From: CALCKU01 sp964534845
GTDB lineage: Bacteria > Pseudomonadota > Alphaproteobacteria > Caulobacterales > Maricaulaceae
Assembly: GCA_964534845.1 (NCBI GenBank)
Contig: CAZHPV010000009.1
Location: 1 to 64,000, forward strand
DNA length: 64,000 nucleotides
Direction of reading: 5' to 3'
Under the pieces are notes generated by a model. That model was given only the letters and a program-made list of their open reading frames with translations. It was not told the DNA's origin and searched no databases. How positions within the stretch are numbered: position 1 is the first letter of the stretch; the number at the start of each line of letters is the position of its first letter. The translations under genes and the position numbers were made by a program. Below, piece after piece: positions 26,944 to 36,060 of this stretch.

Positions 26944-27909
26944 TTATCGTATCCAGCGAGACCCGGCCCCAGCATAGCGGGACGCATTTGAGTAGGCTTG
27001 ATTAAATCCACCCGCATTAAAACCGCCAAATGCAGGCTTTTTCACTTTAGCCGGTGCGCATGTAACCGGTACTGGAACCGGATAGCGAACCGCCACAGGT
27101 ACGGGTATAACAGGACGAACCACTCTTGCCAGAGCTGGAGCGGCTACACGCGGCGCCGGACGTTTACAGACAACTTTAGTCGCGAGTGTATTCCCAAACA
27201 GAGTTGGACCAGATACTTGCTCCCAATATGTTCCATCAGGCCCGACAGAGCTTACAGGCACCCCAGATGGGGGCGTTGCGATAACCGCATTTGTCGTTTG
27301 GGTAAAACCAGGCGCCTGTCCACCTAAAACAGTGGATTGTGCAACCGTACGTCCCGAATTTAGCACGGCTTGCGCATCAGCAGGGTTACGATTGACAATA
27401 GAGGTTGGCACATAGGCCGTTCCCGGTGTCAAACTTGTCGATCCATATTGGCGCGACTGGTATTTAGAGAGATCTACGCTCGGAGCTGAACGTAAAACAG
27501 GGGCCGCAAAAGAGGCTTGTGGCTGCGCAACAGGCGTAAATTGCGGGCTGGCATTAAGTTGTATATTTACAGGCGTTCCAGCATTTTGACGACAATATTG
27601 TGTCGTTGTCGGGTGACATCCACCCGTAAAACCTGAAGGGGCATCGGTTAGACCCGCTTGTGACGCTACACCATGAACCCGTGTGATAGACACGCTAGGT
27701 GAACGACGATAATTAACGCTGCTAAGATGGCCGAATGGTTGATGAACTTGCACCAAAGTCGGGTCATATTGCGGCGCACCAAAATGTTGAACAACTGTCC
27801 CCGTATTACAAGGACCACCCACACCACAACTTCCCGCAAGAGCGACAGTTCCAGTTGAAATCAATGCCAAACCACCAATGGCCGTCATGACAGAACGATA
27901 GATACGCAT
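26944..27909 (-). CDS. Secreted Val/Pro-rich protein, paralogue 2
   Basis: A 321-residue exported protein. The signal peptide (1-25) is followed by SCGVGGPCNTGT, matching the SCGGTICN start of its downstream neighbour. The middle is low-complexity Ser/Thr/Gln/Pro-rich. The C-terminal part has RVVRPVIPVPVAVRYPVPVP and a terminal Gly/Phe/Asn-rich tail (FGGFNAGGFN). The family is not recognised. A shared architecture with 26265-26804 suggests duplication followed by expansion of the central repeat-like part. It has its own strong terminator, so the two are not a simple operon. Confidence 0.7.
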   Translation of the reverse strand: MRIYRSVMTAIGGLALISTGTVALAGSCGVGGPCNTGTVVQHFGAPQYDPTLVQVHQPFGHLSSVNYRRSPSVSITRVHGVASQAGLTDAPSGFTGGCHPTTTQYCRQNAGTPVNIQLNASPQFTPVAQPQASFAAPVLRSAPSVDLSKYQSRQYGSTSLTPGTAYVPTSIVNRNPADAQAVLNSGRTVAQSTVLGGQAPGFTQTTNAVIATPPSGVPVSSVGPDGTYWEQVSGPTLFGNTLATKVVCKRPAPRVAAPALARVVRPVIPVPVAVRYPVPVPVTCAPAKVKKPAFGGFNAGGFNQAYSNASRYAGAGSRWIR

Positions 27910-28028
27910 ACTGCGTCTCCCACTTATACGCCTTAGTGAACCTCACCTTGGCAACCTAATCTTTACCCGCTTGGCGGGCTTTCCCATGAAAGGTTATTTG
28001 CAGATTTTAACGAAAGCGGTCCGGATGA

Positions 28029-28232
28029 CTAAAAGTCATACGCTATACCGCTACGTTCCCAATCGCCAAATCGCGTGGGCTCCGCTCCTTTCGGACCGGC
28101 TATTTCAGTTGGACGGCTAGAGAGGGTATTGTCTGCCTTTTTGCGACGCGCCTCAGCTTCTTTAAGCGCCCGCTTCGCAGCAGGACTTAAAATTTTACCG
28201 GGCGCGGCGTTTGGCGGGGTTTGATCCTTCAT
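28029..28232 (-). CDS. DUF1674 protein (succinate dehydrogenase assembly factor 4-like)
   Basis: A 67-residue protein with the DUF1674 signature at its C-terminus: GPKGAEPTRFGDWERSGIAY then Asp-Phe. The N-terminal half has a Lys/Ala/Glu-rich helix (PAAKRALKEAEARRKK). In eukaryotes the homologue SDHAF4 helps assemble flavinylated SdhA; the same role is inferred for the bacterial family. The sdh genes are not in the window. Confidence 0.85.
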   Translation of the reverse strand: MKDQTPPNAAPGKILSPAAKRALKEAEARRKKADNTLSSRPTEIAGPKGAEPTRFGDWERSGIAYDF

Positions 28233-28544
28233 AACCCAACAATAAGCACCTGCTCTCTATCCGTCAAACCCAAAGGGCCGACCTCATATCTAGCTACAAA
28301 ATCTTGCAAACCACATATGAGTTATTCTGATACAGCAAGGAGCATAAAATTTGATTAAAGCGACATTAGCCCTTTATTAAGCATAAATCGTCCTGATTTC
28401 ATGAATTTACCTCCAAACCTCTTGTGAAAAAACCCTAACGCACGAAAGACGAAATGAATTGTAAAGCACACGCCCCGCCTCTATATATTGGCTCGACTTG
28501 GCAGACCAAATCGTAGACTTAATATTGAAAGATTGGACACACTG
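28233..28544. other. Intergenic region before aroQ
   Basis: Divergent promoter region between the DUF1674 gene and aroQ. I see no gene. The aroQ frame is open back to a TTG at 28488, so the true start could lie inside this stretch. Confidence 0.3.
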
Positions 28545-28982
28545 GTGAAAATCCGCGTTATTAACGGCCCAAACCTTAACCTGCTCGGTCAAAGAGAGCC
28601 GGAAATTTATGGCAAGGACAGTCTTGAGGACATCAAGACGACACTGAGTGCTATAGGTAAAAAAATGGGGGCCGAGATCGATTTTGTGCAATCCAACCAT
28701 GAAGGCGAGATCATTGACTGGATACAAGATTGTCGAAACGGATTTGACGGACTCATTATAAACCCGGCTGCTTATACACATAGTTCTGTGGCTTTACATG
28801 ATGCACTTTTATGTTTTGAGGGCTTGAAATATGAAGTTCACATTTCTAACCCGCATGCCCGTGAGAGCTTTCGTCAAACTTCTTATGTCTCACCGGCTGT
28901 AAATGGCGTGATTGCCGGTTTGGGTGTGGTGGGGTATCAGGTCGCGCTACGCACTATGATCGAAAAACTATCTGACGTCTAA
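28545..28982 (+). CDS. aroQ: Type II 3-dehydroquinate dehydratase
   Basis: A 146-residue dodecameric dehydratase of the shikimate pathway (3-dehydroquinate to 3-dehydroshikimate). Conserved features from the chosen start are INGPNLNLLGQREPEIYG (about 5-22, with the catalytic Tyr), the EGEIIDWI segment, NPAAYTHSSVALHDAL and EVHISNPHARESFR with its catalytic His. I chose the GTG at 28545 because the product then has the normal length and begins at the conserved KIRVINGPN. Upstream TTG and CTG codons are possible, and no strong ribosome-binding site settles it. A tandem repeat follows immediately downstream. Confidence 0.92.
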   Translation: MKIRVINGPNLNLLGQREPEIYGKDSLEDIKTTLSAIGKKMGAEIDFVQSNHEGEIIDWIQDCRNGFDGLIINPAAYTHSSVALHDALLCFEGLKYEVHISNPHARESFRQTSYVSPAVNGVIAGLGVVGYQVALRTMIEKLSDV

Positions 28983-28983
28983 A

Positions 28984-29017
28984 ACGGGCTACACTATAAT
29001 ACGGGCTACACTATAAT
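28984..29017. repeat. Perfect 17-bp tandem duplication
   Basis: The unit ACGGGCTACACTATAAT occurs twice in direct succession (28984-29000 and 29001-29017), starting two bases after the aroQ stop codon. It contains TATAAT, which resembles a -10 box, so each copy might carry weak promoter activity. More simply, it may be a slippage product. Confidence 0.9.
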
Positions 29018-29040
29018 ATTGTCACAATAAGACTGTCACA

Positions 29041-29068
29041 AAAAAAAGGGCGGATAAACCGCCCTTCG
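29041..29068 (-). terminator. Terminator for the TorF-type porin gene
   Basis: AAGGGCGG (29046-29053) pairs with CCGCCCTT (29059-29066) around ATAAA. Read on the minus strand a run of T follows the stem. Confidence 0.85.
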
Positions 29069-29104
29069 CCCCGTACTGTTAACATCATATCAAGCCCGTA
29101 AAGC

Positions 29105-29869
29105 TTAGAATCCTGTAGATAAGCCAACGCCGAACCAAAACAAATCATCTGAATCCGTAAAGCCAATACCCGTTATAGGATCAACATCAAAATCGAGTGA
29201 ATCTTCGCTAGATAAGGAATAATTCACGCCCGCATATACGGATGAGCTATCGTTAACGGCGTAACTGATTGCCGCGCTACCCAGACCATATTCATAATCG
29301 GTAAACGTATCGGCGCGGACAAGGGCTGCCGTAAGGCCGAGATCAAGCGAGGCTTTCTCCGCAACAGGAAAGCTATGGCTTACACTACCTTCTAGTGTGA
29401 AAGACTCGAGGTCAAAATCGTAATAGGCTGTGAGCGAGGGCGCCAGAACTGTATTTAATGCCACGCCGCCATTAATCTCGAATGTACTCGCACCGCCAAA
29501 ATCGAAAAGGCCGCCATCTGTGTCTGGGAAATGGTAGAGAGTAAATCCAACACTAGCGTCAATAAGGTCGTTAAAGCTCCAGCCATATCCGCCATATATA
29601 TCAAATTCGTCAATAGCCGCTGCACTGGATTCTCCGGTTGCCAGCGCGCTCCATCCTCCGAGCGTAAATCCGCCTTTGCTAATCTCTACACCTGGCTGCA
29701 AAGAGGTTTCAGAAAAGCTCACACCGCGGAAAACATAATTACTAGCGGCATCTAAAGACACTGAGACGCTAACATCATCGCCTGCACTGGCGCTCATCGG
29801 GGCAGCCATTACGCCAAGAGTGAGGGCCACCACTCCAATTGATTTTTTTGTTATAAGTTGTCTTAACAT
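29105..29869 (-). CDS. TorF family putative porin
   Basis: A 254-residue exported beta-barrel of the TorF/TIGR02001 type. The signal peptide (about 1-28) ends MSASAG. The mature N-terminus VSVSLDAASNYVFRGVSFSE is the family hallmark. Alternating hydrophobic strands and the terminal Phe (FGVGLSTGF) fit outer-membrane insertion. The substrate is unknown. The ATG at 29869 has GGAGAG just upstream, and the frame extending to 29983 adds 38 residues without a binding site. It has a strong terminator and no operon partners. Confidence 0.82.
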   Translation of the reverse strand: MLRQLITKKSIGVVALTLGVMAAPMSASAGDDVSVSVSLDAASNYVFRGVSFSETSLQPGVEISKGGFTLGGWSALATGESSAAAIDEFDIYGGYGWSFNDLIDASVGFTLYHFPDTDGGLFDFGGASTFEINGGVALNTVLAPSLTAYYDFDLESFTLEGSVSHSFPVAEKASLDLGLTAALVRADTFTDYEYGLGSAAISYAVNDSSSVYAGVNYSLSSEDSLDFDVDPITGIGFTDSDDLFWFGVGLSTGF

Positions 29870-30211
29870 TTTACTCTCCGAGATATGCGCTTTGCGCTGT
29901 GAATTTAAAGAGGACATAAATCCTGATCTCAGAAATTTCGACAAAGAACGACTAATATGGGTGAGTCCAAAACTTATGTCCAAAATTAGAGCGCTAAAAT
30001 TTTAAGAATGCACAATAATAAGGCGCATATTCCTTCAAGAGGGGCAAAATCATAGTTTTTGGCCCTAACGAGTCGGTAAAAGGACACATTTATAGGCAAA
30101 CGGTTTTTAGAACATTTTACTGGCCCCTCATCAGATAAAGTGCATTATCTTGGCTTGAGGGGGTATTTCCGCCTCTTTTAGATAACTCTCACATATCCGC
30201 GCGGATTATCC
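29870..30211. other. Divergent promoter region, porin and ATP-grasp-like gene
   Basis: A 342-base non-coding gap between divergent genes. I see no RNA gene and no clear operator. The region is A+T-rich at its porin-proximal end. Confidence 0.3.
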
Positions 30212-31162
30212 ATGTCGATTTTCAAAGCCTATTTTAAAGATGTTCGCTTAAAAAATAAAAAAATCTATGTCGGCACAACCGGGGCTGAAATTGATATCAA
30301 CGGAGTTTTTCTCAAAGAAATTTGGGCCGTTGCAAAAATATTCTTTTATTTAAAGCTCCGGGCGCTAGGGACTATATTGAAAGCTAAGAGGCCTTCAAAC
30401 ACCCTTGCCTTTTATCCACAAATCCCCGGGCCGTGGTTTAACATTTGGCAAGTTAGCCGTTTGGCCGGGCTGAAAACACAAAGCGATCTGGAAACAGCCG
30501 ATTATATAATGGCCTTTGAAGATAGTACCCATGCGGCATTTGACCGAGATTTTCTCAAAAATACCGGCAAGCCCCTGCTCAATTGCGATATACATAATAT
30601 TTCCAAAGACTATGTTGCAGAGGTTTTTCTTGAAACCTTTGAATATCCCCTTTCGGTTGATCCGACCCGACATACAGGGTTAGCCATTCGAAAGTCGGAT
30701 GCCAACGGAACCCATGACGGTGTTGTCATCCAATGCCCTATCGCGCCGGACGCGCTTATCAAAGGTCAGAGCTATCAACGCCTCGTAGATAGTACATTTA
30801 CAGGTAAAACCAGCGAGGACCTCAGGGTTGCTTATGTTCTCGGTGAACTCGCACTGGTCTATCATAAGCACAAACCTCTGGATGACAGGTTCGGTACACA
30901 TTATCTCAGCGTTGATGTTTTAGAACCCCAAGCGGTTTTCTCGGATCAAGAGATAGAACGCATCAAGACATTTTGTAAAAAAATGAAACTTGATTTCGGC
31001 GCCGTCGATGTCATGCGCGATAAAAATGACGAGCGGATTTATATTGTTGATGTAAATAAAACTTGCATGCCAGTCCTGTCACTCAATTTAAAAACCCAGA
31101 TAGCCTCGCAGCAAAAAATTGCGGATGCTTTGATAAAGGGTCTTGCAGAGCTTTCAGCCTAG
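30212..31162 (+). CDS. ATP-grasp-like protein of unknown function
   Basis: A 316-residue cytosolic protein. The C-terminal third resembles an ATP-grasp catalytic end: LDFGAVDVMRDKNDERIYIV followed by DVNKTC, giving the Asp and Asn metal ligands. The N-terminal half has LAFYPQIPGPWFNIWQVSRL and a region with AIRKSDANGTHDG that may contact nucleotide. The family and substrate are not recognised; amide or peptide ligation is the general role of the fold. It lacks carrier or peptide-tailoring neighbours. Its 3' end overlaps the convergent MocR regulator gene by four bases. Confidence 0.6.
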   Translation: MSIFKAYFKDVRLKNKKIYVGTTGAEIDINGVFLKEIWAVAKIFFYLKLRALGTILKAKRPSNTLAFYPQIPGPWFNIWQVSRLAGLKTQSDLETADYIMAFEDSTHAAFDRDFLKNTGKPLLNCDIHNISKDYVAEVFLETFEYPLSVDPTRHTGLAIRKSDANGTHDGVVIQCPIAPDALIKGQSYQRLVDSTFTGKTSEDLRVAYVLGELALVYHKHKPLDDRFGTHYLSVDVLEPQAVFSDQEIERIKTFCKKMKLDFGAVDVMRDKNDERIYIVDVNKTCMPVLSLNLKTQIASQQKIADALIKGLAELSA

Positions 31163-32715
31163 CCATAGCCCAAAGCCTTAGCACATTGCGCTATGCATTT
31201 CACACCGGCCTCGATATTTTCCAATCGAATAGAGGTATAGCCCATACGAAAACGGTTTTGAGGCTGAACAGCTCTGGCGTAATGTATAGTGCCCGGTTCG
31301 ATTATTGCGCCTAATTGCAAACAGGCCTTTGCAAGCTCTCGGCTATCCAAACCTTCAGGACCGCGCACCCAGAAGGACGATCCGCCCTGATTGGTCGCAA
31401 TCGTAAAATCGGGAAGATAGCGCGCCATGCTCTCCATGAGGATTTGTCGTTTTTGTTTATTGGAGCGCACAAGATTACGCAGCAAGCTTTCATGATGTCC
31501 GCGAGACAGAAAATAGGCCGCCGCGCGTTGATTATTTGCAGCTGGGTGGCGCATTATTAATCGGCGCAGCGCCCTAACCTCGGAAATAAAACTTTCCGGC
31601 CCCACCATATAGCCTAGCCTTAGGCCCGGTGCCAAAGTCTTGGACAGGCTGCCAATATAAATGACGCGTCCATTTTCATCAGAACTCATTAAGGCCGGTA
31701 GAGGTCTTTGCATAAAATTGGTTTCCGCCTCATAGTCATCTTCCAAAATCAGAAAGTCATTTTCCTGAGCTGATTTCAAAACAGCCTGCCGGCGTAACTC
31801 GCTCATGGTAACAGTTGTGGGCGATTGATGTGACGGCGTGAGATAAACGAGATCACAGGCCTTTAAGTCATCGCTAATCTGCACACCTTCCGAGTCAATC
31901 GAGAGGGGCTGAACATGCGGCGTAAATATCGAGGCAATATTGCGCACATCGGGATATCCGGGTTCTTCGAAACCAAATGTCCGACCAATTTTAAGTAATA
32001 ATTTCGCCGCCATAAACAAGGCATTTTGCGCGCCGACAGTGACAATTATCTGAGCCTCAGAGACAAACAGGCCTCGCCGGGTCAACAGGCGTGTCCTGAT
32101 TTGCTCCAATAATAGCCTGTCATCCCTGTCAACAAGGTCTTGGGTCCAATCCGTGATTTCCTGCACCCCAACGGCATCGCGCCAACATTCCCGCCAGTGC
32201 CTGACCGGGAAAAGACCGGGATCAATCTGGCCATAAACAAAGCAATATTTATAATCCCGCCAATTGGTCGGTTTAACAATATGGTTTTGTTGCCTTAAGT
32301 TCAGGGTCAGGCGCTTGTCCCAATTTACACGCGATTTTTTAGACTGGCATGCAGATTGAGCAGGACGAATACGGGGCAAAGCGTCAGCAATAATATCACC
32401 ATTGACGAAATACCCGCTACGCTCTTTCGAGATGATAAATCCGTCTTCCTGTAAGGCCGTATAAGCCAGCATAACTGTATTTCTTGCAACGCCCAATTTG
32501 CTAGCAAGATTACGGCTTGATGGGAGAGACGCATTCGGCGCCAGCTGGCCCTCAAAAATAGCCGCGGAGATTTGATCCTTTAACTGCTTTTGCAAGCCGC
32601 GTTTACTCGCGCGGTCCAGATTGAACAATAAATCCACAACAAACCCCTTCGCCTCAACTCGCACACCAAAGTCCATCTGGTCACATCGAGTTTCTATTTT
32701 TGGTACTATCATCAT
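31159..32715 (-). CDS. tauR: MocR/GntR-type regulator with aminotransferase fold, TauR-like
   Basis: A 518-residue regulator. An N-terminal GntR-type winged helix (about 35-105, with LPSSRNLASKLGVARNTVML) is fused to a class I PLP-dependent aminotransferase-like domain with the internal-aldimine Lys in SLSKTLAPGLRLGYMVG. Such proteins use PLP, often with an amine effector, to control adjacent genes. It is divergent from tpa-xsc-pta, the position of TauR in other alphaproteobacteria, so control by taurine is inferred. The start could be the first ATG, the next codon (also ATG), or the ATG 13 codons in; no site is clearly best. If the first is right, only 65 bases separate it from tpa. Confidence 0.85.
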   Translation of the reverse strand: MMIVPKIETRCDQMDFGVRVEAKGFVVDLLFNLDRASKRGLQKQLKDQISAAIFEGQLAPNASLPSSRNLASKLGVARNTVMLAYTALQEDGFIISKERSGYFVNGDIIADALPRIRPAQSACQSKKSRVNWDKRLTLNLRQQNHIVKPTNWRDYKYCFVYGQIDPGLFPVRHWRECWRDAVGVQEITDWTQDLVDRDDRLLLEQIRTRLLTRRGLFVSEAQIIVTVGAQNALFMAAKLLLKIGRTFGFEEPGYPDVRNIASIFTPHVQPLSIDSEGVQISDDLKACDLVYLTPSHQSPTTVTMSELRRQAVLKSAQENDFLILEDDYEAETNFMQRPLPALMSSDENGRVIYIGSLSKTLAPGLRLGYMVGPESFISEVRALRRLIMRHPAANNQRAAAYFLSRGHHESLLRNLVRSNKQKRQILMESMARYLPDFTIATNQGGSSFWVRGPEGLDSRELAKACLQLGAIIEPGTIHYARAVQPQNRFRMGYTSIRLENIEAGVKCIAQCAKALGYG

Positions 32716-32780
32716 TTCCAGAGTTTGAACATATTAATATCCTCGAAAGGACGGATGCTCTCACCGTAAAAGGATAGCCC

Positions 32781-34172
32781 ATGACACTCTCAAATCGACC
32801 CAGTCCGGATATAATCGAAATTGATCGCCATAATGTCTGGCATCATCTAACCCAACACCGCGCCTTTGAAACCAAAGACCCCCTCATAATTGTCGAAGGC
32901 AAGGGTATGATTTTGACAGACATAAACGGAAAAGACTATCTGGATGCTACATCCGGCGGTGTTTGGTCGGTTAATGTCGGATATGGGCGCAAACGTATTG
33001 CCGAGGCGGTTGCCGACCAATTGGTCAAAATGTGTTATTTCGCAGGCTCCGGCGGGACGGTTCCTGCGGCTATTTTTGCTGAAGAATTACTTGAAAAAAT
33101 GCCGGGTCTGACGCGGGTCTATTATTCGAATTCCGGCTCTGAAGCGAATGAGAAGGGCTATAAAATGGTCCGCCAGCTTGCCCATATGGAAGGCGACGGT
33201 TCTCGCCATAAAATCATTTATCGTAACCGAGATTATCACGGCACAACGATTGGCGCCCTGAGCTCTGCCGGACAGGAACAACGCAAAGCCCAGTTTGGCC
33301 CCTTTGCGCCGGGCTTTGCCGAATTTGCCCATTGTTGCTGCTATCGCTGCCCCTTTGGTCAAACTTACGGTACATGTGAAATTGAATGCGCCAAAGACTT
33401 GGAGCGTGTCATTTTAGAAGAAGGTCCGGAAACGGTAGGCTCGGTTGTATTAGAGCCCATGACGGCTGGCGGTGGCATGATTATACCCGTACCGGAATAT
33501 TTCCCTATCATCACCGACATCTGCAAGAAATATGATGTATTATTACATATTGACGAAGTTGTATGCGGCTTTGGACGGACCGGAGAATGGTTCGGCTATC
33601 AACATTTTGATCTCAAGCCCGACATTGTCACCATGGCAAAAGGCACGGCCAGTGGCTACGCCGCGCTGTCCTGCACGGTTACAACAGAAAGCCTGTTTGA
33701 TCGCTTTAAAACCACCCCTGATGATAAATTGGGTTATTTCAGGGATATCAGTACATTTGGCGGCTGCGCCGGAGGCCACGCAGCGGCAATTGAAAGCTTG
33801 CGGATTACAGATGAAGAAAATCTGGTTGAAAATGCCCGCCATATTGGCGCTTATTTTCTGGAAGCACTCCACGGCTTACAAGATAAGTATGAGATAATTG
33901 GAGAGGTGCGCGGAAAGGGTCTATTTGCCGGTCTGGAACTCGTTAAAGACCGCCAAACGCGCGAACCAGTCGATGAAAGTTTCTTGGTGCAAATCGCTGG
34001 AAACTGTATGCAGGACGGTCTAATGATCGGACGCACTAATCGGAGCTTCGAGACCTTCAATAATACAATATGCCTCACACCCGCTTTGATCGCAGGTAAG
34101 AGCGAGATTGACGAGATTGTTGAAAAGATAGACGTATCTCTCGCCAAAACCAGTCAGGAAATGCCGTTATAA
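32781..34172 (+). CDS. tpa: Taurine-pyruvate aminotransferase
   Basis: A 463-residue class III PLP aminotransferase. It should convert taurine plus pyruvate into sulfoacetaldehyde plus L-alanine. Visible features are SGSEANEKGYKM, the HIDEVVCGFGRTGEWFG cofactor Asp region, and Lys287 in TMAKGTASGY for the PLP aldimine. The Cys-rich segment FAHCCCYRCPFGQTYG is also notable. The specific taurine assignment rests on the following xsc and pta and the TauR-like regulator; class III aminotransferases alone could use other amines. AAGGAT precedes the ATG. The alanine produced would need recycling by an alanine dehydrogenase not present here. Confidence 0.9.
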   Translation: MTLSNRPSPDIIEIDRHNVWHHLTQHRAFETKDPLIIVEGKGMILTDINGKDYLDATSGGVWSVNVGYGRKRIAEAVADQLVKMCYFAGSGGTVPAAIFAEELLEKMPGLTRVYYSNSGSEANEKGYKMVRQLAHMEGDGSRHKIIYRNRDYHGTTIGALSSAGQEQRKAQFGPFAPGFAEFAHCCCYRCPFGQTYGTCEIECAKDLERVILEEGPETVGSVVLEPMTAGGGMIIPVPEYFPIITDICKKYDVLLHIDEVVCGFGRTGEWFGYQHFDLKPDIVTMAKGTASGYAALSCTVTTESLFDRFKTTPDDKLGYFRDISTFGGCAGGHAAAIESLRITDEENLVENARHIGAYFLEALHGLQDKYEIIGEVRGKGLFAGLELVKDRQTREPVDESFLVQIAGNCMQDGLMIGRTNRSFETFNNTICLTPALIAGKSEIDEIVEKIDVSLAKTSQEMPL

Positions 34173-34227
34173 AGACGCCGCGAAAGAGGCATCATAATAT
34201 TAAATCATAAACGAACAGGACGAAATT

Positions 34228-36009
34228 ATGACAAAAATGAACACGGAAGAAGCCTTTGTCAAAGTGCTTCAAATGCATGGGATCGAACATGCTTTTGGCA
34301 TTATCGGCTCGGCTATGATGCCGGTATCAGACTTATTCCCTAAAGCCGGAATTAAGTTCTGGGACGTGGCCCATGAATGTAATGGGGGCATGATGGCCGA
34401 CGGCTTTACGCGTGCGTCCGGAAAAATGAGCATGGCTATTGCACAGAACGGGCCGGGCATTACGAATTTTCTGACCCCTATCATGACAGCCTATTGGAAC
34501 CACACACCCCTCCTTCTTGTCACACCACAAGCAGGCAATAACACTATGGGCCAAGGCGGCTTTCAGGAAGTACCGCAAATGCGCATGTTTGCCGATTGTG
34601 TGGCCTATCAAGAAGAAGTTCTGGACCCCAGCCGTATTGCTGAAGTCCTGAACCGCGTCATCATGCGCGCACATCAATATAGTGCGCCAGCGCAGATAAA
34701 TGTGCCGCGCAATTTCTGGACACAAATCATAGATATAGATCTGCCCAAAATCGTTAAAATCGAACGCCCCTCTGGCGGAAGCCAAGCGATATCCCAAGCT
34801 GCAAAATTATTATCCAATGCCAAATTTCCGGTCATGCTCAACGGCGCAGGTGTTGTTTTAGGCGGAGCGATTGAGGCGTCGAAAAACCTCGCAGAGCGGC
34901 TCGATGCCCCTGTCTGTCTGGGCTATCAACATAATGATGCCTTCCCCGGTTCGCACGCGCTTTGCGTCGGCCCCCTTGGCTATAATGGCTCTAAGGCGGC
35001 TATGGAGCTGATTTCCAAAGCCGATGTTGTCCTCGCGTTAGGCACACGCCTAAACCCCTTTTCTACCCTGCCCGGATACGGAATAGATTACTGGCCCAAA
35101 AACGCCAAAATCATTCAGGTCGATATCAATGCCGAGCGCATCGGCCTGACCAAAGATGTCACTGTGGGCATTCAGGGCGATGCCAAAATTGTCGCAGAGC
35201 AAATTTTAGCCCAGCTTTCTGATAGCGCGGGCGATAGCGGGCGCGCGGCACGAAAAGTAGACATTTCCGAAACCAAGTCTCGTTGGGCACAACTTCTAAC
35301 CTCCATGGAACATGAGGCGGATGACCCCGGGACCAATTGGAACGAAAGCGCCCGCGAGCGAGAGCCCGAACGCATGAGCCCGCGCGCAGCGTGGCGGGCC
35401 GTTACCGCCGCTCTGCCCAAAGAGGCCATTATCTCGACAGATATTGGTAATAATTGCGCGCTTGGAAACGCTTATCCTTATTTTGAAGACGGGCGCAAAT
35501 ATCTGGCACCAGGCATGTTCGGCCCGTGCGGTTACGGTCTGCCGGCTATTTTGGGCGCCAAAATTGCCAAGCCGGATACACCGGTCGTCGGCTTTGCAGG
35601 AGACGGGGCGTTCGGTATTTCCATGAACGAAATGACCGCGTGCGGCCGCGGGGATTGGCCCGCTATCACCCAAGTCATTTTCCGTAACTATCAATGGGGT
35701 GCGGAGAAACGCAATACCACATTATGGTTTGATAATAACTTCGTGGGCACAGAGCTTAATCTGGGCGTGGAATATGCCAAAGTCGCCGAAGGCTGCGGTC
35801 TGCGCGGTGTCCAAGTCACCACTATGCAAGGGCTCACTGACGCCATTACAGAAGGCATACGCCTACAAATGGAAGACAACATTACCACTTTCATAGAATG
35901 CGTCCTCAATCAGGAACTCGGTGAGCCTTTCCGCCGGGATGCCATGAAGAAACCCGTCGAAGTCGCAGGAATTGATCCTAATGATATGCGTCCGCAAGTC
36001 GGTGCATAG
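34228..36009 (+). CDS. xsc: Sulfoacetaldehyde acetyltransferase
   Basis: A 593-residue thiamine-diphosphate enzyme that converts sulfoacetaldehyde and phosphate into acetyl phosphate and sulfite, breaking the C-S bond. The N-terminal Glu50 in DVAHECNGGMMADGFTRA activates the cofactor. The GDG motif is in GFAGDGAFGISMNEM (near 458), followed by the metal-binding Asn region RNYQWGAEKRN. The IIGSAMMPVSDLFPKAG start distinguishes Xsc from acetolactate synthases. It lies between tpa and pta, and AGGA upstream supports the start. Confidence 0.95.
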   Translation: MTKMNTEEAFVKVLQMHGIEHAFGIIGSAMMPVSDLFPKAGIKFWDVAHECNGGMMADGFTRASGKMSMAIAQNGPGITNFLTPIMTAYWNHTPLLLVTPQAGNNTMGQGGFQEVPQMRMFADCVAYQEEVLDPSRIAEVLNRVIMRAHQYSAPAQINVPRNFWTQIIDIDLPKIVKIERPSGGSQAISQAAKLLSNAKFPVMLNGAGVVLGGAIEASKNLAERLDAPVCLGYQHNDAFPGSHALCVGPLGYNGSKAAMELISKADVVLALGTRLNPFSTLPGYGIDYWPKNAKIIQVDINAERIGLTKDVTVGIQGDAKIVAEQILAQLSDSAGDSGRAARKVDISETKSRWAQLLTSMEHEADDPGTNWNESAREREPERMSPRAAWRAVTAALPKEAIISTDIGNNCALGNAYPYFEDGRKYLAPGMFGPCGYGLPAILGAKIAKPDTPVVGFAGDGAFGISMNEMTACGRGDWPAITQVIFRNYQWGAEKRNTTLWFDNNFVGTELNLGVEYAKVAEGCGLRGVQVTTMQGLTDAITEGIRLQMEDNITTFIECVLNQELGEPFRRDAMKKPVEVAGIDPNDMRPQVGA

Positions 36010-36060
36010 GCTTAGCGCTAAAATAGCTAAAAGACCTTTGGGGCTTTTACGCCTCCGGGC

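Noticed and set aside
28407..28781. 124-codon minus-strand frame overlapping aroQ
   Set aside because: It is antisense to a clear aroQ and has no recognisable motif.
34228..36009. Reading xsc as acetolactate synthase
   Set aside because: The IGSAMMPVSDLF start and the tpa/pta neighbours fit sulfoacetaldehyde acetyltransferase.
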